From: Bacteroidota bacterium
GTDB taxonomy: Bacteria > Bacteroidota > Bacteroidia > Chitinophagales > UBA2359
Direction: 5' to 3'
NCBI GenBank assembly: GCA_020627525.1
Contig: JAHDGP010000094.1
Location: forward strand, 1 to 9,104
DNA length: 9,104 nt
The position numbers were made by a program, and so were the translations under genes. The notes under the pieces were generated by a model. That model was not told where the DNA came from, ran no database searches, and saw nothing but the letters and a program-made list of their open reading frames with translations. Positions 1 through 6,456 of the stretch are shown here, piece by piece; position 1 is the first letter of the stretch; each line of letters begins with the position of its first letter.

Positions 1-7
1 CTAGCCT

Positions 8-15
8 TATATTTG
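8..15 (+). promoter_or_regulatory. Possible Bacteroidota-type -7 element before sbcC
   Basis: The octamer TATATTTG matches the TAnnTTTG consensus of the Bacteroidota primary sigma factor. It lies about 28 bases before the sbcC ATG, a sensible distance. The matching -33 TTG would fall outside the window, and such octamers are common in AT-rich DNA, so support is weak. A second match at 34-41 (TATTTTTG) is too close to the ATG to serve it. Confidence 0.2.
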
Positions 16-43
16 TTTTATTCGTTAACAAGTTATTTTTGCC

Positions 44-1633
44 ATGCTGCCCATTAGTATAAAAATCAAAGGCATTTATTCGTATCAGACGGAGCAGTCT
101 ATTGATTTTACTGAACTCACAAAAGATAAGCTCTTCGGCATTTTTGGAGCCGTAGGAAGTGGCAAGTCTGCCATTTTGGAAGCAATGATTATTGCCCTCT
201 ATAAAAAGTCTGAACGTTTAAAAGAAAAAAGAGGCAGTGCCAATTATAATTTGATGAATCTAAAATCCAATGAACTATTTATTGATTTTGAATTTATTGG
301 TGGTAAGGAAAATAAAAAATACAGGTTTGTTACTAAAGGCAAAAGAAATGCTAAAAAGTTTGAAGAGGTAAAAACACTCAAACACGATTCTTATACTTGG
401 TCTGAAGGAGAAAACGATTGGATACCAAATAGTTTATCAGCGGAAGATATTTTGGGGCTTAATTATGAAAATTTTAAACGAACCATTATTATTCCACAAG
501 GTCAGTTTCAAGAATTTATTCAACTGACGGAAAACAAGCGTGGGGAAATGTTGGAAAAAATATTTCAACTACAAAAATTTGATTTAGGCTATAAAATAAA
601 ACAACTCGAAACACCTAATAAGTCTGCCATAGACCATCACAATGGGCAATTGTTGCAATTGGAAAATGTCAACTCAGCATTGATTGATGAAAAAGTAAAA
701 ACAGAAGCTGAAATAAGTAAAGAATTTACCGCTAGTAAGAAAGAAATCATCCCTTTGGAAAAAGCTTTGATTGAACAAAATAGCTTCTTTGAAAATATAG
801 AGCAGTTTAAAAAAACGGAAAAAGAATTTTTAAAACTTGAGAAAAATTTATTCGAAAAAGAAAAAGAAAAAAAGCAACTCGACTACTTTATTGAGTGCAA
901 AACAAACTTTGCGGAAGACATTAATAGAATTGACGACTTAGAAAGGGATTTTAAAACAGAAAATAGTTTATTAATAAAATTAAACAATGACAAAAAAGAG
1001 TTAGAAAACCAGGAGTCTGTTTATAAAAAGAAAGTTACAGAATTAGAAGAAAAACACGAAACACTCGCAACGCTTGAGATAAAATGTAATGACTTGGAAT
1101 ACATCAAGTTAATAAAAGATTTCAACAAGCAAATAAAACAGCACGAGAAAAACTTATCAGAGCAAAAAGAACTCATCAATGATTTTGATAAAAATAAAAT
1201 GCAGCCTTTAAGCAAGTCTATCGAGGAAGCTGAAAAAGCAAACTCTGCAGAAACTCAAGTTGATTTTAAAAAGCACATTAAAAAAACGGATTGGCTAAGA
1301 GAATATTTAAAAACAAATACAGAAATAAAACAAGCATTGGAAAGTCATAAAAAAACGAAAAATGAAATTTCCAAGATAAAGGAGCAAGAAGGTAAAATAT
1401 TAGAAAAATATTTACCAAAAAATAAAAAAAGACTGCTTGAATCTTCCACTTTGATTGTGGATTTAAACACAAATTTAAAAGCACTTGAAGACAAAATAAG
1501 CACTTTAGAAAAAGATGTAATTGAGTTGCGAGCAGAAAAAAAACTAAGTGATTTTTCGGTACAACTCAAAGACGGAGAACCTTGCAAACTCTGTGGCTCC
1601 CTGCAACATCCTCATCCACATACTGCTAAGTAA
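44..1633 (+). CDS. sbcC: SbcC/Rad50-like exonuclease ATPase subunit, N-terminal half (cut by in-frame stop)
   Basis: SbcC is the SMC-like ATPase of the SbcCD (Rad50-Mre11) nuclease, which processes hairpins, palindromes and blocked DNA ends in the cytoplasm. Seen here: an N-terminal ATPase lobe opening MLPISIKIKGIYSY; Walker A GAVGSGKS at residues 35-42; a Q-loop region (IIIPQGQFQEF) near residue 150; a long Lys/Glu-rich coiled coil from about 170 to 500; and a zinc hook CKLC (Cys514, Cys517) followed by a His/Pro-rich stretch. The frame then meets TAA at codon 530. The rest of the protein continues in the same frame after the stop, so this is half of a normal-length (about 1,024 aa) SbcC. 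ATG 44 is chosen because family members begin at this point relative to Walker A. No Shine-Dalgarno is visible. The 43 bases upstream do not encode a recognisable sbcD C-terminus. Function is sure for the family; whether this half is made or works is not. Confidence 0.85.
   Translation: MLPISIKIKGIYSYQTEQSIDFTELTKDKLFGIFGAVGSGKSAILEAMIIALYKKSERLKEKRGSANYNLMNLKSNELFIDFEFIGGKENKKYRFVTKGKRNAKKFEEVKTLKHDSYTWSEGENDWIPNSLSAEDILGLNYENFKRTIIIPQGQFQEFIQLTENKRGEMLEKIFQLQKFDLGYKIKQLETPNKSAIDHHNGQLLQLENVNSALIDEKVKTEAEISKEFTASKKEIIPLEKALIEQNSFFENIEQFKKTEKEFLKLEKNLFEKEKEKKQLDYFIECKTNFAEDINRIDDLERDFKTENSLLIKLNNDKKELENQESVYKKKVTELEEKHETLATLEIKCNDLEYIKLIKDFNKQIKQHEKNLSEQKELINDFDKNKMQPLSKSIEEAEKANSAETQVDFKKHIKKTDWLREYLKTNTEIKQALESHKKTKNEISKIKEQEGKILEKYLPKNKKRLLESSTLIVDLNTNLKALEDKISTLEKDVIELRAEKKLSDFSVQLKDGEPCKLCGSLQHPHPHTAK
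1631..1633 (+). other. In-frame TAA stop interrupting sbcC
   Basis: TAA replaces a sense codon at position 530 of a 1,024-codon reading frame. On both sides the frame is the same: codons 1634-1810 read VAEKEATLSKQETALKLDKS and onward as coiled coil. No indel is needed to restore the gene. One substitution (for example from TAT/TAC, CAA, AAA or GAA) would explain it, as would a base-calling error. TAA also ends sbcC itself and other genes here, so general reassignment of TAA is not supported. Confidence 0.9.
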
Positions 1634-1810
1634 GTCGCTGAGAAAGAAGCGACGCTCTCCAAACAAGAAACTGCTTTAAAACTTGACAAAAGCAATATTC
1701 AAAAGGCGATTAAAGAACTAGAGCAAACAAAATTTCAAGAAGAACAATTTACAAAAAGTTTAACAGAAATAATAAAAACAGGTAAAGAGAAAAGAGCCAC
1801 TGAAAAGGAA

Positions 1811-3118
1811 TTGATTGCCCAATCCCCCTTCGTCGATATCGATCCCAAAAACATTGACACTACTGTTCTACAAAAACAGTTAAAAGCGGAACAAAAACAA
1901 TTAGACAACCAACAAACACTTCAAAAACAACTAGATAAACTCCGTAAGGAAAAAGAAAAATTATCCACCCAAAAAGAAAAACTTAAAGAAGCCTTTGCTA
2001 AAATAGAAAACGACATTAATCTAAAAAAACAATCTATTAAGCACAATGAGTTTAACATTAAAGAATTGGAAATAAAGGAGTTTGAAAATACAGACGAAAA
2101 AAATATCCAACAAAAAATAAAAGAGTTTAATAAGGACAAAGAAATATTTACAAAAGCAGACAAAGAACTAAAAACATTTATTGAAAAAATAAAAAACCTT
2201 TCCATAAGAATTGAAGAAAAAGAAAAAATACTTGCGGCAAATAAATTATCGTTAGAAAAAAGAACAAAATTGTTAAACGATAAAATACAAAAATCTTCTT
2301 TCGAAAATTCAGAAAAAATAATTGCTACCCTTGCACTAAATATTGACATTGAGAGTAGTAGAAAAAAATTAGACCACTTTTTTGAGCAATACAATATTGT
2401 AAAGACACAAAAAAGTCAACTGGAAAAAAACATAAGCAATATCAAATATGACGAAAAAGAACATTTGGCATTGAAAGAAAAAGTAGCCAATCACAAAACA
2501 AATTTAGAAAGCTTGAATGAAAAGATTGGAAAGTTAAAACAAGAAATAGAAGGTTTGCAAACAAAAATTAAATCCAAACAAAAAATAGAAAAAGAATTGG
2601 CAGCCCTTAGAGTCAGAGAAGAAAATATAAAGATTCTAAAAAGGTTATTTACAGGCAAGGGCTTTGTCAATTATGTTGCCAGTTTGAAATTAAAAAACCT
2701 CTGTATTGCCGCTAATAAACGCTTTGAAAAACTGACACACAGGCACCTTAGTTTGGAGCTAAGTCCTGCAAATGAAATCATTGTTCGAGACCGAATGAAT
2801 GAAAACAAAACGAGGAGCATCCGAACCCTTTCGGGCGGTCAGACATTTCAAGCTTCCCTTTGTATGGCTATAGCACTTTCGGATATTGTCAATCAACACA
2901 ATGGCGAAAAAGCTGATTTTTTCTTTTTGGATGAAGGCTTTGGGTCATTGGATAAAAATGCTTTGAGAATTGTTTTTGAAACACTCCAATCGCTGCGAAA
3001 AGAAAACAAAATAGTTGGAGTTATTTCTCATGTGGATGAATTACAGGAAGAGATACAAACGCACCTAACGATCCACAACGGTGAAGAGGGCAGCAAAATC
3101 CATAAGAGCTGGGCATAA
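1811..3118 (+). CDS. sbcC: SbcC/Rad50-like exonuclease ATPase subunit, C-terminal half (after the in-frame stop)
   Basis: This is the returning coiled-coil arm and C-terminal ATPase lobe of the same SbcC. Numbering from ATG 44, the coiled coil runs to about residue 870. The ABC signature LSGGQ is at 929-933, Walker B reads FFFLDEGFGSLD, and the H-loop reads VGVISHVDEL close to the C-terminus. All C-terminal ATP-site motifs are intact, so there is no sign of further decay. The boundary at TTG 1811 is only a candidate restart. No in-frame ATG occurs between the stop and the ATPase lobe; the first is in IVRDRMNENK near 2797. An AAGGA at 1805-1809 sits too close to TTG to be a good ribosome site. 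The reading frame truly extends back to 1634. Most likely this is the distal part of an interrupted gene; a separately translated half-protein is possible but unsupported. Confidence 0.8.
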   Translation: MIAQSPFVDIDPKNIDTTVLQKQLKAEQKQLDNQQTLQKQLDKLRKEKEKLSTQKEKLKEAFAKIENDINLKKQSIKHNEFNIKELEIKEFENTDEKNIQQKIKEFNKDKEIFTKADKELKTFIEKIKNLSIRIEEKEKILAANKLSLEKRTKLLNDKIQKSSFENSEKIIATLALNIDIESSRKKLDHFFEQYNIVKTQKSQLEKNISNIKYDEKEHLALKEKVANHKTNLESLNEKIGKLKQEIEGLQTKIKSKQKIEKELAALRVREENIKILKRLFTGKGFVNYVASLKLKNLCIAANKRFEKLTHRHLSLELSPANEIIVRDRMNENKTRSIRTLSGGQTFQASLCMAIALSDIVNQHNGEKADFFFLDEGFGSLDKNALRIVFETLQSLRKENKIVGVISHVDELQEEIQTHLTIHNGEEGSKIHKSWA

Positions 3119-3120
3119 AA

Positions 3121-3164
3121 AAAGAGAGATTACTGAAATGCTCTCTCTCTTTAGTTGTTTTTTT
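3121..3164 (+). terminator. Rho-independent terminator after sbcC
   Basis: Two bases after the sbcC stop, AAAGAGAGA (3121-3129) pairs perfectly with TCTCTCTTT (3144-3152) across a 14-base loop. A run of seven T follows at 3158-3164. An A-run at the 5' foot of the stem would give a T-run on the other strand, so the hairpin could also stop leftward transcription. The stem is low in G+C, hence moderate confidence. Confidence 0.6.
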
Positions 3165-3773
3165 CGACTTTACTAATTAACCACAGTAAAATCATTTTTT
3201 TTAAGCGCAACTGCTTCAAACGCACTATTTCGATCTCGCACAATCACTTAGCTTTCCAGATATATCAAAAATTGAAAATCTCAAAAAACTCATTCATCTT
3301 GTCATAAGCAAACAAATTTTAAATGTTAAATAATCTATATCAGTATTTACGGTCAAATAAATAAACTAAATCAATTTTGTGGATGGTTAGGCTACATATA
3401 GCTTTATTGATAATGCAAATCTCAATTATCTACATTAGCAAAAAAATAGTGATGTGGTGGGGGATAAATAAGTGTCGCAGGCAATAAATAACCTAAGTAG
3501 AGGGACTGGTTAAAACTCTTTAACAGTATGCCTATTGACTGAAAATATTTTATTGTACCCCAAAAGTAAACTAAATTGGTTTTAGATCAAAATTGTTTTT
3601 TATTTTATTTGAACTCAAATTTCTGATAAGCTCAAAGTCTTAATCTTCAAGATAGGTTTATCAAATGAAAAGCAAAGCCCATATTAGAGCTTAATGACAA
3701 GCAAGTTTGAACAGAGCAATTTAATAAAGTAATCATTTACAGAATATTAACTCTATGTCAATAATGCCAAAGC
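3165..3773. other. Gene-free spacer between convergent sbcC and DAHP synthase genes
   Basis: About 600 bases with no supported gene on either strand; open frames are short and lack family motifs. Three minor things are visible. Frame 3205-3333 (+) reads as 42 residues with a leucine-rich-repeat-like stretch (FPDISKIENLKKLIHLVI) but has no start. TGTACCCCAAAAGTAAACTA, ending near 3573, resembles the ends of some IS elements, but no partner end or transposase is present. A small hairpin, GTTAAA/TTTAAC, lies at 3509-3524 without a T-run. The spacer looks like decayed or non-coding sequence. Confidence 0.5.
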
Positions 3774-4799
3774 TTAAACATAAATAGATTCTTTGTATAT
3801 AAATTCAAAAAAAGAATGAATAAACTGTTCATTCAACTCCAAATTTTTATTTGTCTTTAGCATTGTGCTTATTATTTCATTGTTCCGTTTTTGTTTCAGA
3901 ATGGTATTGTCTTCTTTTGTTTCGATACCAATTTTCTTTACAAGGTTCATTCTATTATTGAGTAAGCTTAACAAGTTGACATCAATCTCATCAATTTCTG
4001 TCCGAAACTGTTCTAAAAAATCTAACTCTGTGACATTGAGGTTCTTAACTTCTTGTTGCATCAGACCAAAATTATCAGGGGTTATTTGTTGTTTGGCATC
4101 ACTCCACGCATTATCAGGATCTTGATGGACTTCAGTCATTAATCCTGTAAATCCTAGGCTAATTGCTTTTCTTGCAACATCATTAAGAAGCGTTCGATTT
4201 CCACAAATATGGCTATTATCACATATTATTTGTACTGATGGGATTTCCTTTTTTAAATTTAAAGGAAGTTCCCACAAGGGATTATTTCTATAGATATTAT
4301 CATTTACACAAGAGAAGCCTCTGTGAATGGCACAAACTCTCTTTACACCAGCTTTAGCAAGTCGTTCAATCGCACCAATCCAAAGTCCAATATCTGGATT
4401 GATGGGATTTTTAACAAGAACTGGAATATCTACCCCTCTTAGGGAAGAGGCTATTTCTTGAACAGCAAAAGGACTCGCACAGGTCCTAGCACCAATCCAA
4501 ATTGCATCAATTTTATGTTCTAATGCAGCAGCAACATGCTCGCTCTTGGCTACCTCTATTGCTACCTTCAAATTAAATTGTTTTTGTACTCGACTCAACC
4601 AAGTCAGTCCAATTGAGCCAACTCCTTCAAAACTGTTTGGTCTTGTTCTTGGCTTCCAAATGCCAGCGCGGAATAAATCAATGTTATATTTAGAAAGTGC
4701 TCTTGCCGTATTTACAACTTGCTCCTCTGTTTCTGCACTGCAAGGTCCTGCAATAAATATGGTCTTTTTATTATTTAAGAAAACTGGTCTAATTTTCAT
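3774..4799 (-). CDS. Bifunctional 3-deoxy-7-phosphoheptulonate (DAHP) synthase / chorismate mutase-like protein
   Basis: The DAHP synthase domain condenses phosphoenolpyruvate with erythrose 4-phosphate, the first step of the shikimate pathway, in the cytoplasm. Seen: a type I-beta DAHP synthase domain (about 1-250) with GPCSAE (18-23), KPRTRPNSFEG (49-59), VLVKNP (127-132), IHRGF, DNSH (194-197) and TEVHQDPDNAWSDAKQ. Cys20, His197, Glu223 and Asp234 have the spacing of the family's metal ligands. A C-terminal AroQ-type chorismate mutase domain (about 258-341) has Arg266 and Arg283, spaced like Arg11 and Arg28 of the E. coli enzyme. The position of its catalytic Lys39 is Thr294, with Lys295 next to it. 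The usual DPSH is DNSH. Length is normal for the fusion. ATG 4799 gives the expected N-terminus; an in-frame stop lies about 45 bases upstream. It is the last leftward gene, 325 bases after the hydrolase gene. It may be a pathway-dedicated copy serving the neighbouring PKS cluster, or the housekeeping enzyme. Confidence 0.9.
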   Translation of the reverse strand: MKIRPVFLNNKKTIFIAGPCSAETEEQVVNTARALSKYNIDLFRAGIWKPRTRPNSFEGVGSIGLTWLSRVQKQFNLKVAIEVAKSEHVAAALEHKIDAIWIGARTCASPFAVQEIASSLRGVDIPVLVKNPINPDIGLWIGAIERLAKAGVKRVCAIHRGFSCVNDNIYRNNPLWELPLNLKKEIPSVQIICDNSHICGNRTLLNDVARKAISLGFTGLMTEVHQDPDNAWSDAKQQITPDNFGLMQQEVKNLNVTELDFLEQFRTEIDEIDVNLLSLLNNRMNLVKKIGIETKEDNTILKQKRNNEIISTMLKTNKNLELNEQFIHSFFEFIYKESIYV

Positions 4800-4864
4800 T
4801 TTGTGAATATTAATTGTAAGGGAAATGTCGTGTTATGTATGCAAGCTCGGTTTAGGTTGCCGAA

Positions 4865-4995
4865 CCAAGTTCAGACAGTTATTTATGAACCTAAGGAACG
4901 CCTCAAAAATAACTCAGAAAGAAAAAATTAAATTCAGACACTTATCTATGAGGCGTTTCTAAGTACACTGTAAATTAAATTTTGTCTGAATTTGG
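4865..4995. repeat. Imperfect inverted repeat (arms 1 and 2) in the spacer before the DAHP synthase gene
   Basis: Arm 1 (4865-4905) and arm 2 (4949-4995) are reverse complements with small gaps. AACGCCTCA faces TGAGGCGTT at the inner ends. CCAAGTTCAGACA faces TGTCTGAATTTGG at the outer ends, 12 of 13 matching. The loop is 43 bases. The same stretch holds a direct repeat: TTCAGACAGTTATTTATGA (4870-4888) against 4933-4951, 17 of 19 identical. Arm 2 is shared with the next inverted repeat. The structure is seen directly; its role is unknown. Confidence 0.65.
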
Positions 4996-5124
4996 CTAGT
5001 TTGTTTTGGAATTATTCAAGGCAGAAACGATGCGAATAGCCTAGCTATTCAAAGAGTTGCTAACGAAGAGTAATTTCAAAAGAACTATTCAAAACTGACA
5101 AGATTTACTTTCCAGTGTACTAAG
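4959..5124. repeat. Long imperfect palindrome with a perfect central hairpin, next to the hydrolase stop codon
   Basis: CTAAGTACACTG (4959-4970) faces CAGTGTACTAAG (5113-5124), 11 of 12 pairing. TTTTGGAATTATTC (5004-5017) faces GAGTAATTTCAAAA (5068-5081), 12 of 14. GAATAGC (5034-5040) faces GCTATTC (5044-5050) perfectly over a 3-base loop. All three pairs share one centre near 5042, so this is a single folded or palindromic unit of 166 bases. Its right end touches the stop codon of the hydrolase gene (5125-5127). No T-run follows the central hairpin, so it is not a standard terminator. It could be a dispersed palindromic repeat, a miniature mobile element, or a structured RNA leader of the DAHP synthase gene. 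Confidence 0.7.
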
Positions 5125-5793
5125 CTAAGTATACTTATAATTCATTGATTGACACTTTCTGGTTCTAAATTTGACAAAGACGTCTATTGAGTTTAATTGC
5201 AAATAAATATTAATTTTATTTAAATGCTCAAAATGCTGCCCAACATTTACGCCAAAAGAGTGCCCTGGAAAAACTATCACATCCGCTTCTATTCGTCTTT
5301 TCAACTTCTGCATACTCCTAAACAAATCCTCTGCACTTGAACCTTTATCTATACAGTGCCCACAACCTTCTGCAAAAAGAGTATCACCCGAAAACAAATA
5401 TTTATCAATTTGAAAACACATACTCCCTAGCGTATGCCCTGGAGTTTTTATTGGGTGAACAACAAAATCATCAATTAAAAAAGGGTTTTCTGTAGTTACC
5501 TTATTTAAATTATGACAATTAAATTTATAGAATGTAGATTCTATATTGCTGATGTAAACATTGCAGTTAAAAATGCGTGCAAAACGATCTGCTAAATTTG
5601 AATGATCTAAATGATAGTGCGTTAAAAGAACGCCTTTTATAGTAAGGTTGAGGTTGGATATTTTACTAAAAATCAAATCAAACTCCCATCCAGGATCAAC
5701 TATAAGCGCACTATTAGAATTAGAATGGTAAACTAAATAGCAATAATTAATAAGACCAGCTTCACTCGTTCTAACTGGTACTACCTTAATCAT
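5125..5793 (-). CDS. Metallo-beta-lactamase-fold hydrolase, PksB/BaeB-like (glyoxalase II family)
   Basis: Predicted zinc hydrolase of thioesters, related to glyoxalase II. Seen: the HxHxDH signature HYHLDH with His59, His61, Asp63 and His64; His120 in TPGHTLGS; bridging Asp137 in FSGDTLF; and His178 in FPGHSFG. All expected metal ligands are therefore present. The N-terminus (VPVRTSEAGLINYCYLVY, then IVDPGWE) is the pattern I associate with the PksB/BaeB hydrolases of trans-AT polyketide clusters such as bacillaene. That recollection, plus the PKS gene nearby, is the basis of the subfamily call. The length of 222 aa is normal and there is no signal peptide, so it is cytoplasmic. The gene begins 27 bases after the cupin gene, suggesting one transcript. 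A likely role is removal of stalled or unwanted acyl groups from carrier proteins, or chain release; this is inference. A plain glyoxalase II role is the alternative. Confidence 0.8.
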   Translation of the reverse strand: MIKVVPVRTSEAGLINYCYLVYHSNSNSALIVDPGWEFDLIFSKISNLNLTIKGVLLTHYHLDHSNLADRFARIFNCNVYISNIESTFYKFNCHNLNKVTTENPFLIDDFVVHPIKTPGHTLGSMCFQIDKYLFSGDTLFAEGCGHCIDKGSSAEDLFRSMQKLKRRIEADVIVFPGHSFGVNVGQHFEHLNKINIYLQLNSIDVFVKFRTRKCQSMNYKYT

Positions 5794-5820
5794 TTATAGT
5801 CTTTAAAATTGCGGACAAAA

Positions 5821-6273
5821 TTAGTTGTCTTTGATTACTTGATTAAGTAAATACTTCGATGGTATTGGTGTAGACTTTTCAATTCTTATTGCGAAAAAGA
5901 ACCCTGTTCCTTTTATAACATTTGCAGAATGTGGAACTCCCGCAGGAATCCAAATAGAAGCATTATTCTTTACAAGGTAATCTTTTTCTCCAAGTGTTAT
6001 TCTATACTCCAGTTCATTCGATGAAATAATAGCATTCATTTCATGATGATTTTCATGTATGTGTACCTGCGTGTATTCCTCGGGAGGAAATTCTGTTTCT
6101 GATACTTCATGTACTGCAAAATGAAGTGGAAATGTACTGGAAAAATATCTTTCAATACAGTCTGTATCGGAGTGAAAAGGGACTGATGAAAGTGGCGCAA
6201 CTCCCATGTTAAAGACTAGGGTATCAAAAAATTCATTTAGATTTTTGATGGGTTGATTTACTGTATTATTCAT
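5821..6273 (-). CDS. Small single-domain cupin protein
   Basis: A 150-residue cupin with one double-stranded beta-helix domain. Motif 1 appears as HIHENHHE (His71, His73, Glu78) and motif 2 as PAGVPHSAN (Pro110, Gly112, His115, Asn118). All usual metal-binding positions are filled, so it probably binds Fe, Mn, Zn or Ni. Residues 1-60 precede the barrel and carry no recognised domain. There is no signal peptide. Function is unknown: such cupins can be dioxygenases, isomerases, cyclases or small-molecule binders. It sits between the PKS gene and the PksB-like hydrolase, 27 bases from the latter, suggesting a tailoring or accessory role in the cluster. ATG 6273 is the natural start; the 183 bases upstream hold no gene. 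Confidence 0.8.
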   Translation of the reverse strand: MNNTVNQPIKNLNEFFDTLVFNMGVAPLSSVPFHSDTDCIERYFSSTFPLHFAVHEVSETEFPPEEYTQVHIHENHHEMNAIISSNELEYRITLGEKDYLVKNNASIWIPAGVPHSANVIKGTGFFFAIRIEKSTPIPSKYLLNQVIKDN

Positions 6274-6456
6274 AAAGTTAGTTTTTTAGAAACAGAGGTT
6301 TAACAACTGTTCCTTAAGATTATCAAAAATATTATAGTGTTGTTTAAATTGTATTGGCAGGCTGATCAAAAGTGTATTTCTCTTGAATTACATGGCTGTA
6401 TTTTTCCAACTAACAAGTAGTTGAACATTTAAAATAAATGCAACTGGTAGGAAAAT
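6274..6456. other. Spacer between PKS and cupin genes
   Basis: The 183 bases are non-coding. On the PKS side there is a bulged inverted repeat (6401-6455): TTTTCC faces GGAAAA outside, GTTG faces CAAC, and CATTTA/TAAATG closes a 3-base loop at 6426-6440. No T-run follows it in the direction of PKS transcription, so I do not call it a terminator. The cupin side holds one promoter-like octamer, listed separately. Confidence 0.4.
6324..6331 (-). promoter_or_regulatory. Possible -7 element for the cupin-hydrolase operon
   Basis: Read leftward the octamer is TATTTTTG, a match to TAnnTTTG, about 50 bases before the cupin ATG. No clear -33 TTG lies at the right distance upstream. It would give the cupin and hydrolase genes their own transcript, apart from the PKS gene. 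Weak support. Confidence 0.25.

Noticed and set aside
1..43. C-terminus of an upstream sbcD gene
   Set aside because: None of the three + frames gives an SbcD-like end. The frames hit stops quickly or run into sbcC with unrelated residues.
1631..1633. TAA reassigned as a sense codon
   Set aside because: TAA ends sbcC, the cupin gene and the DAHP synthase gene in the same window, so it is used as a stop.
1921..2394. 157-codon open frame on the - strand opposite sbcC
   Set aside because: Lies entirely inside the sbcC coiled coil. Its Phe/Ser-rich composition is the mirror of Lys/Glu codons, and it has no motifs.
3509..3524. GTTAAA/TTTAAC hairpin as a terminator for a neighbouring gene
   Set aside because: Six AT-rich pairs, no T-run, and far from either gene end.
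3865..4125. 86-codon open frame on the + strand inside the DAHP synthase/chorismate mutase gene
   Set aside because: Antisense shadow of a well-supported gene, with no recognisable protein features.
4904..4911. TATTTTTG (- strand) as a -7 element for the DAHP synthase gene
   Set aside because: It overlaps the end of inverted-repeat arm 1, has no -33 partner, and such octamers are frequent by chance here.
6401..6455. Bulged inverted repeat after the PKS stop as a terminator
   Set aside because: No T-run follows the stem in the direction of PKS transcription, and the stem is interrupted.
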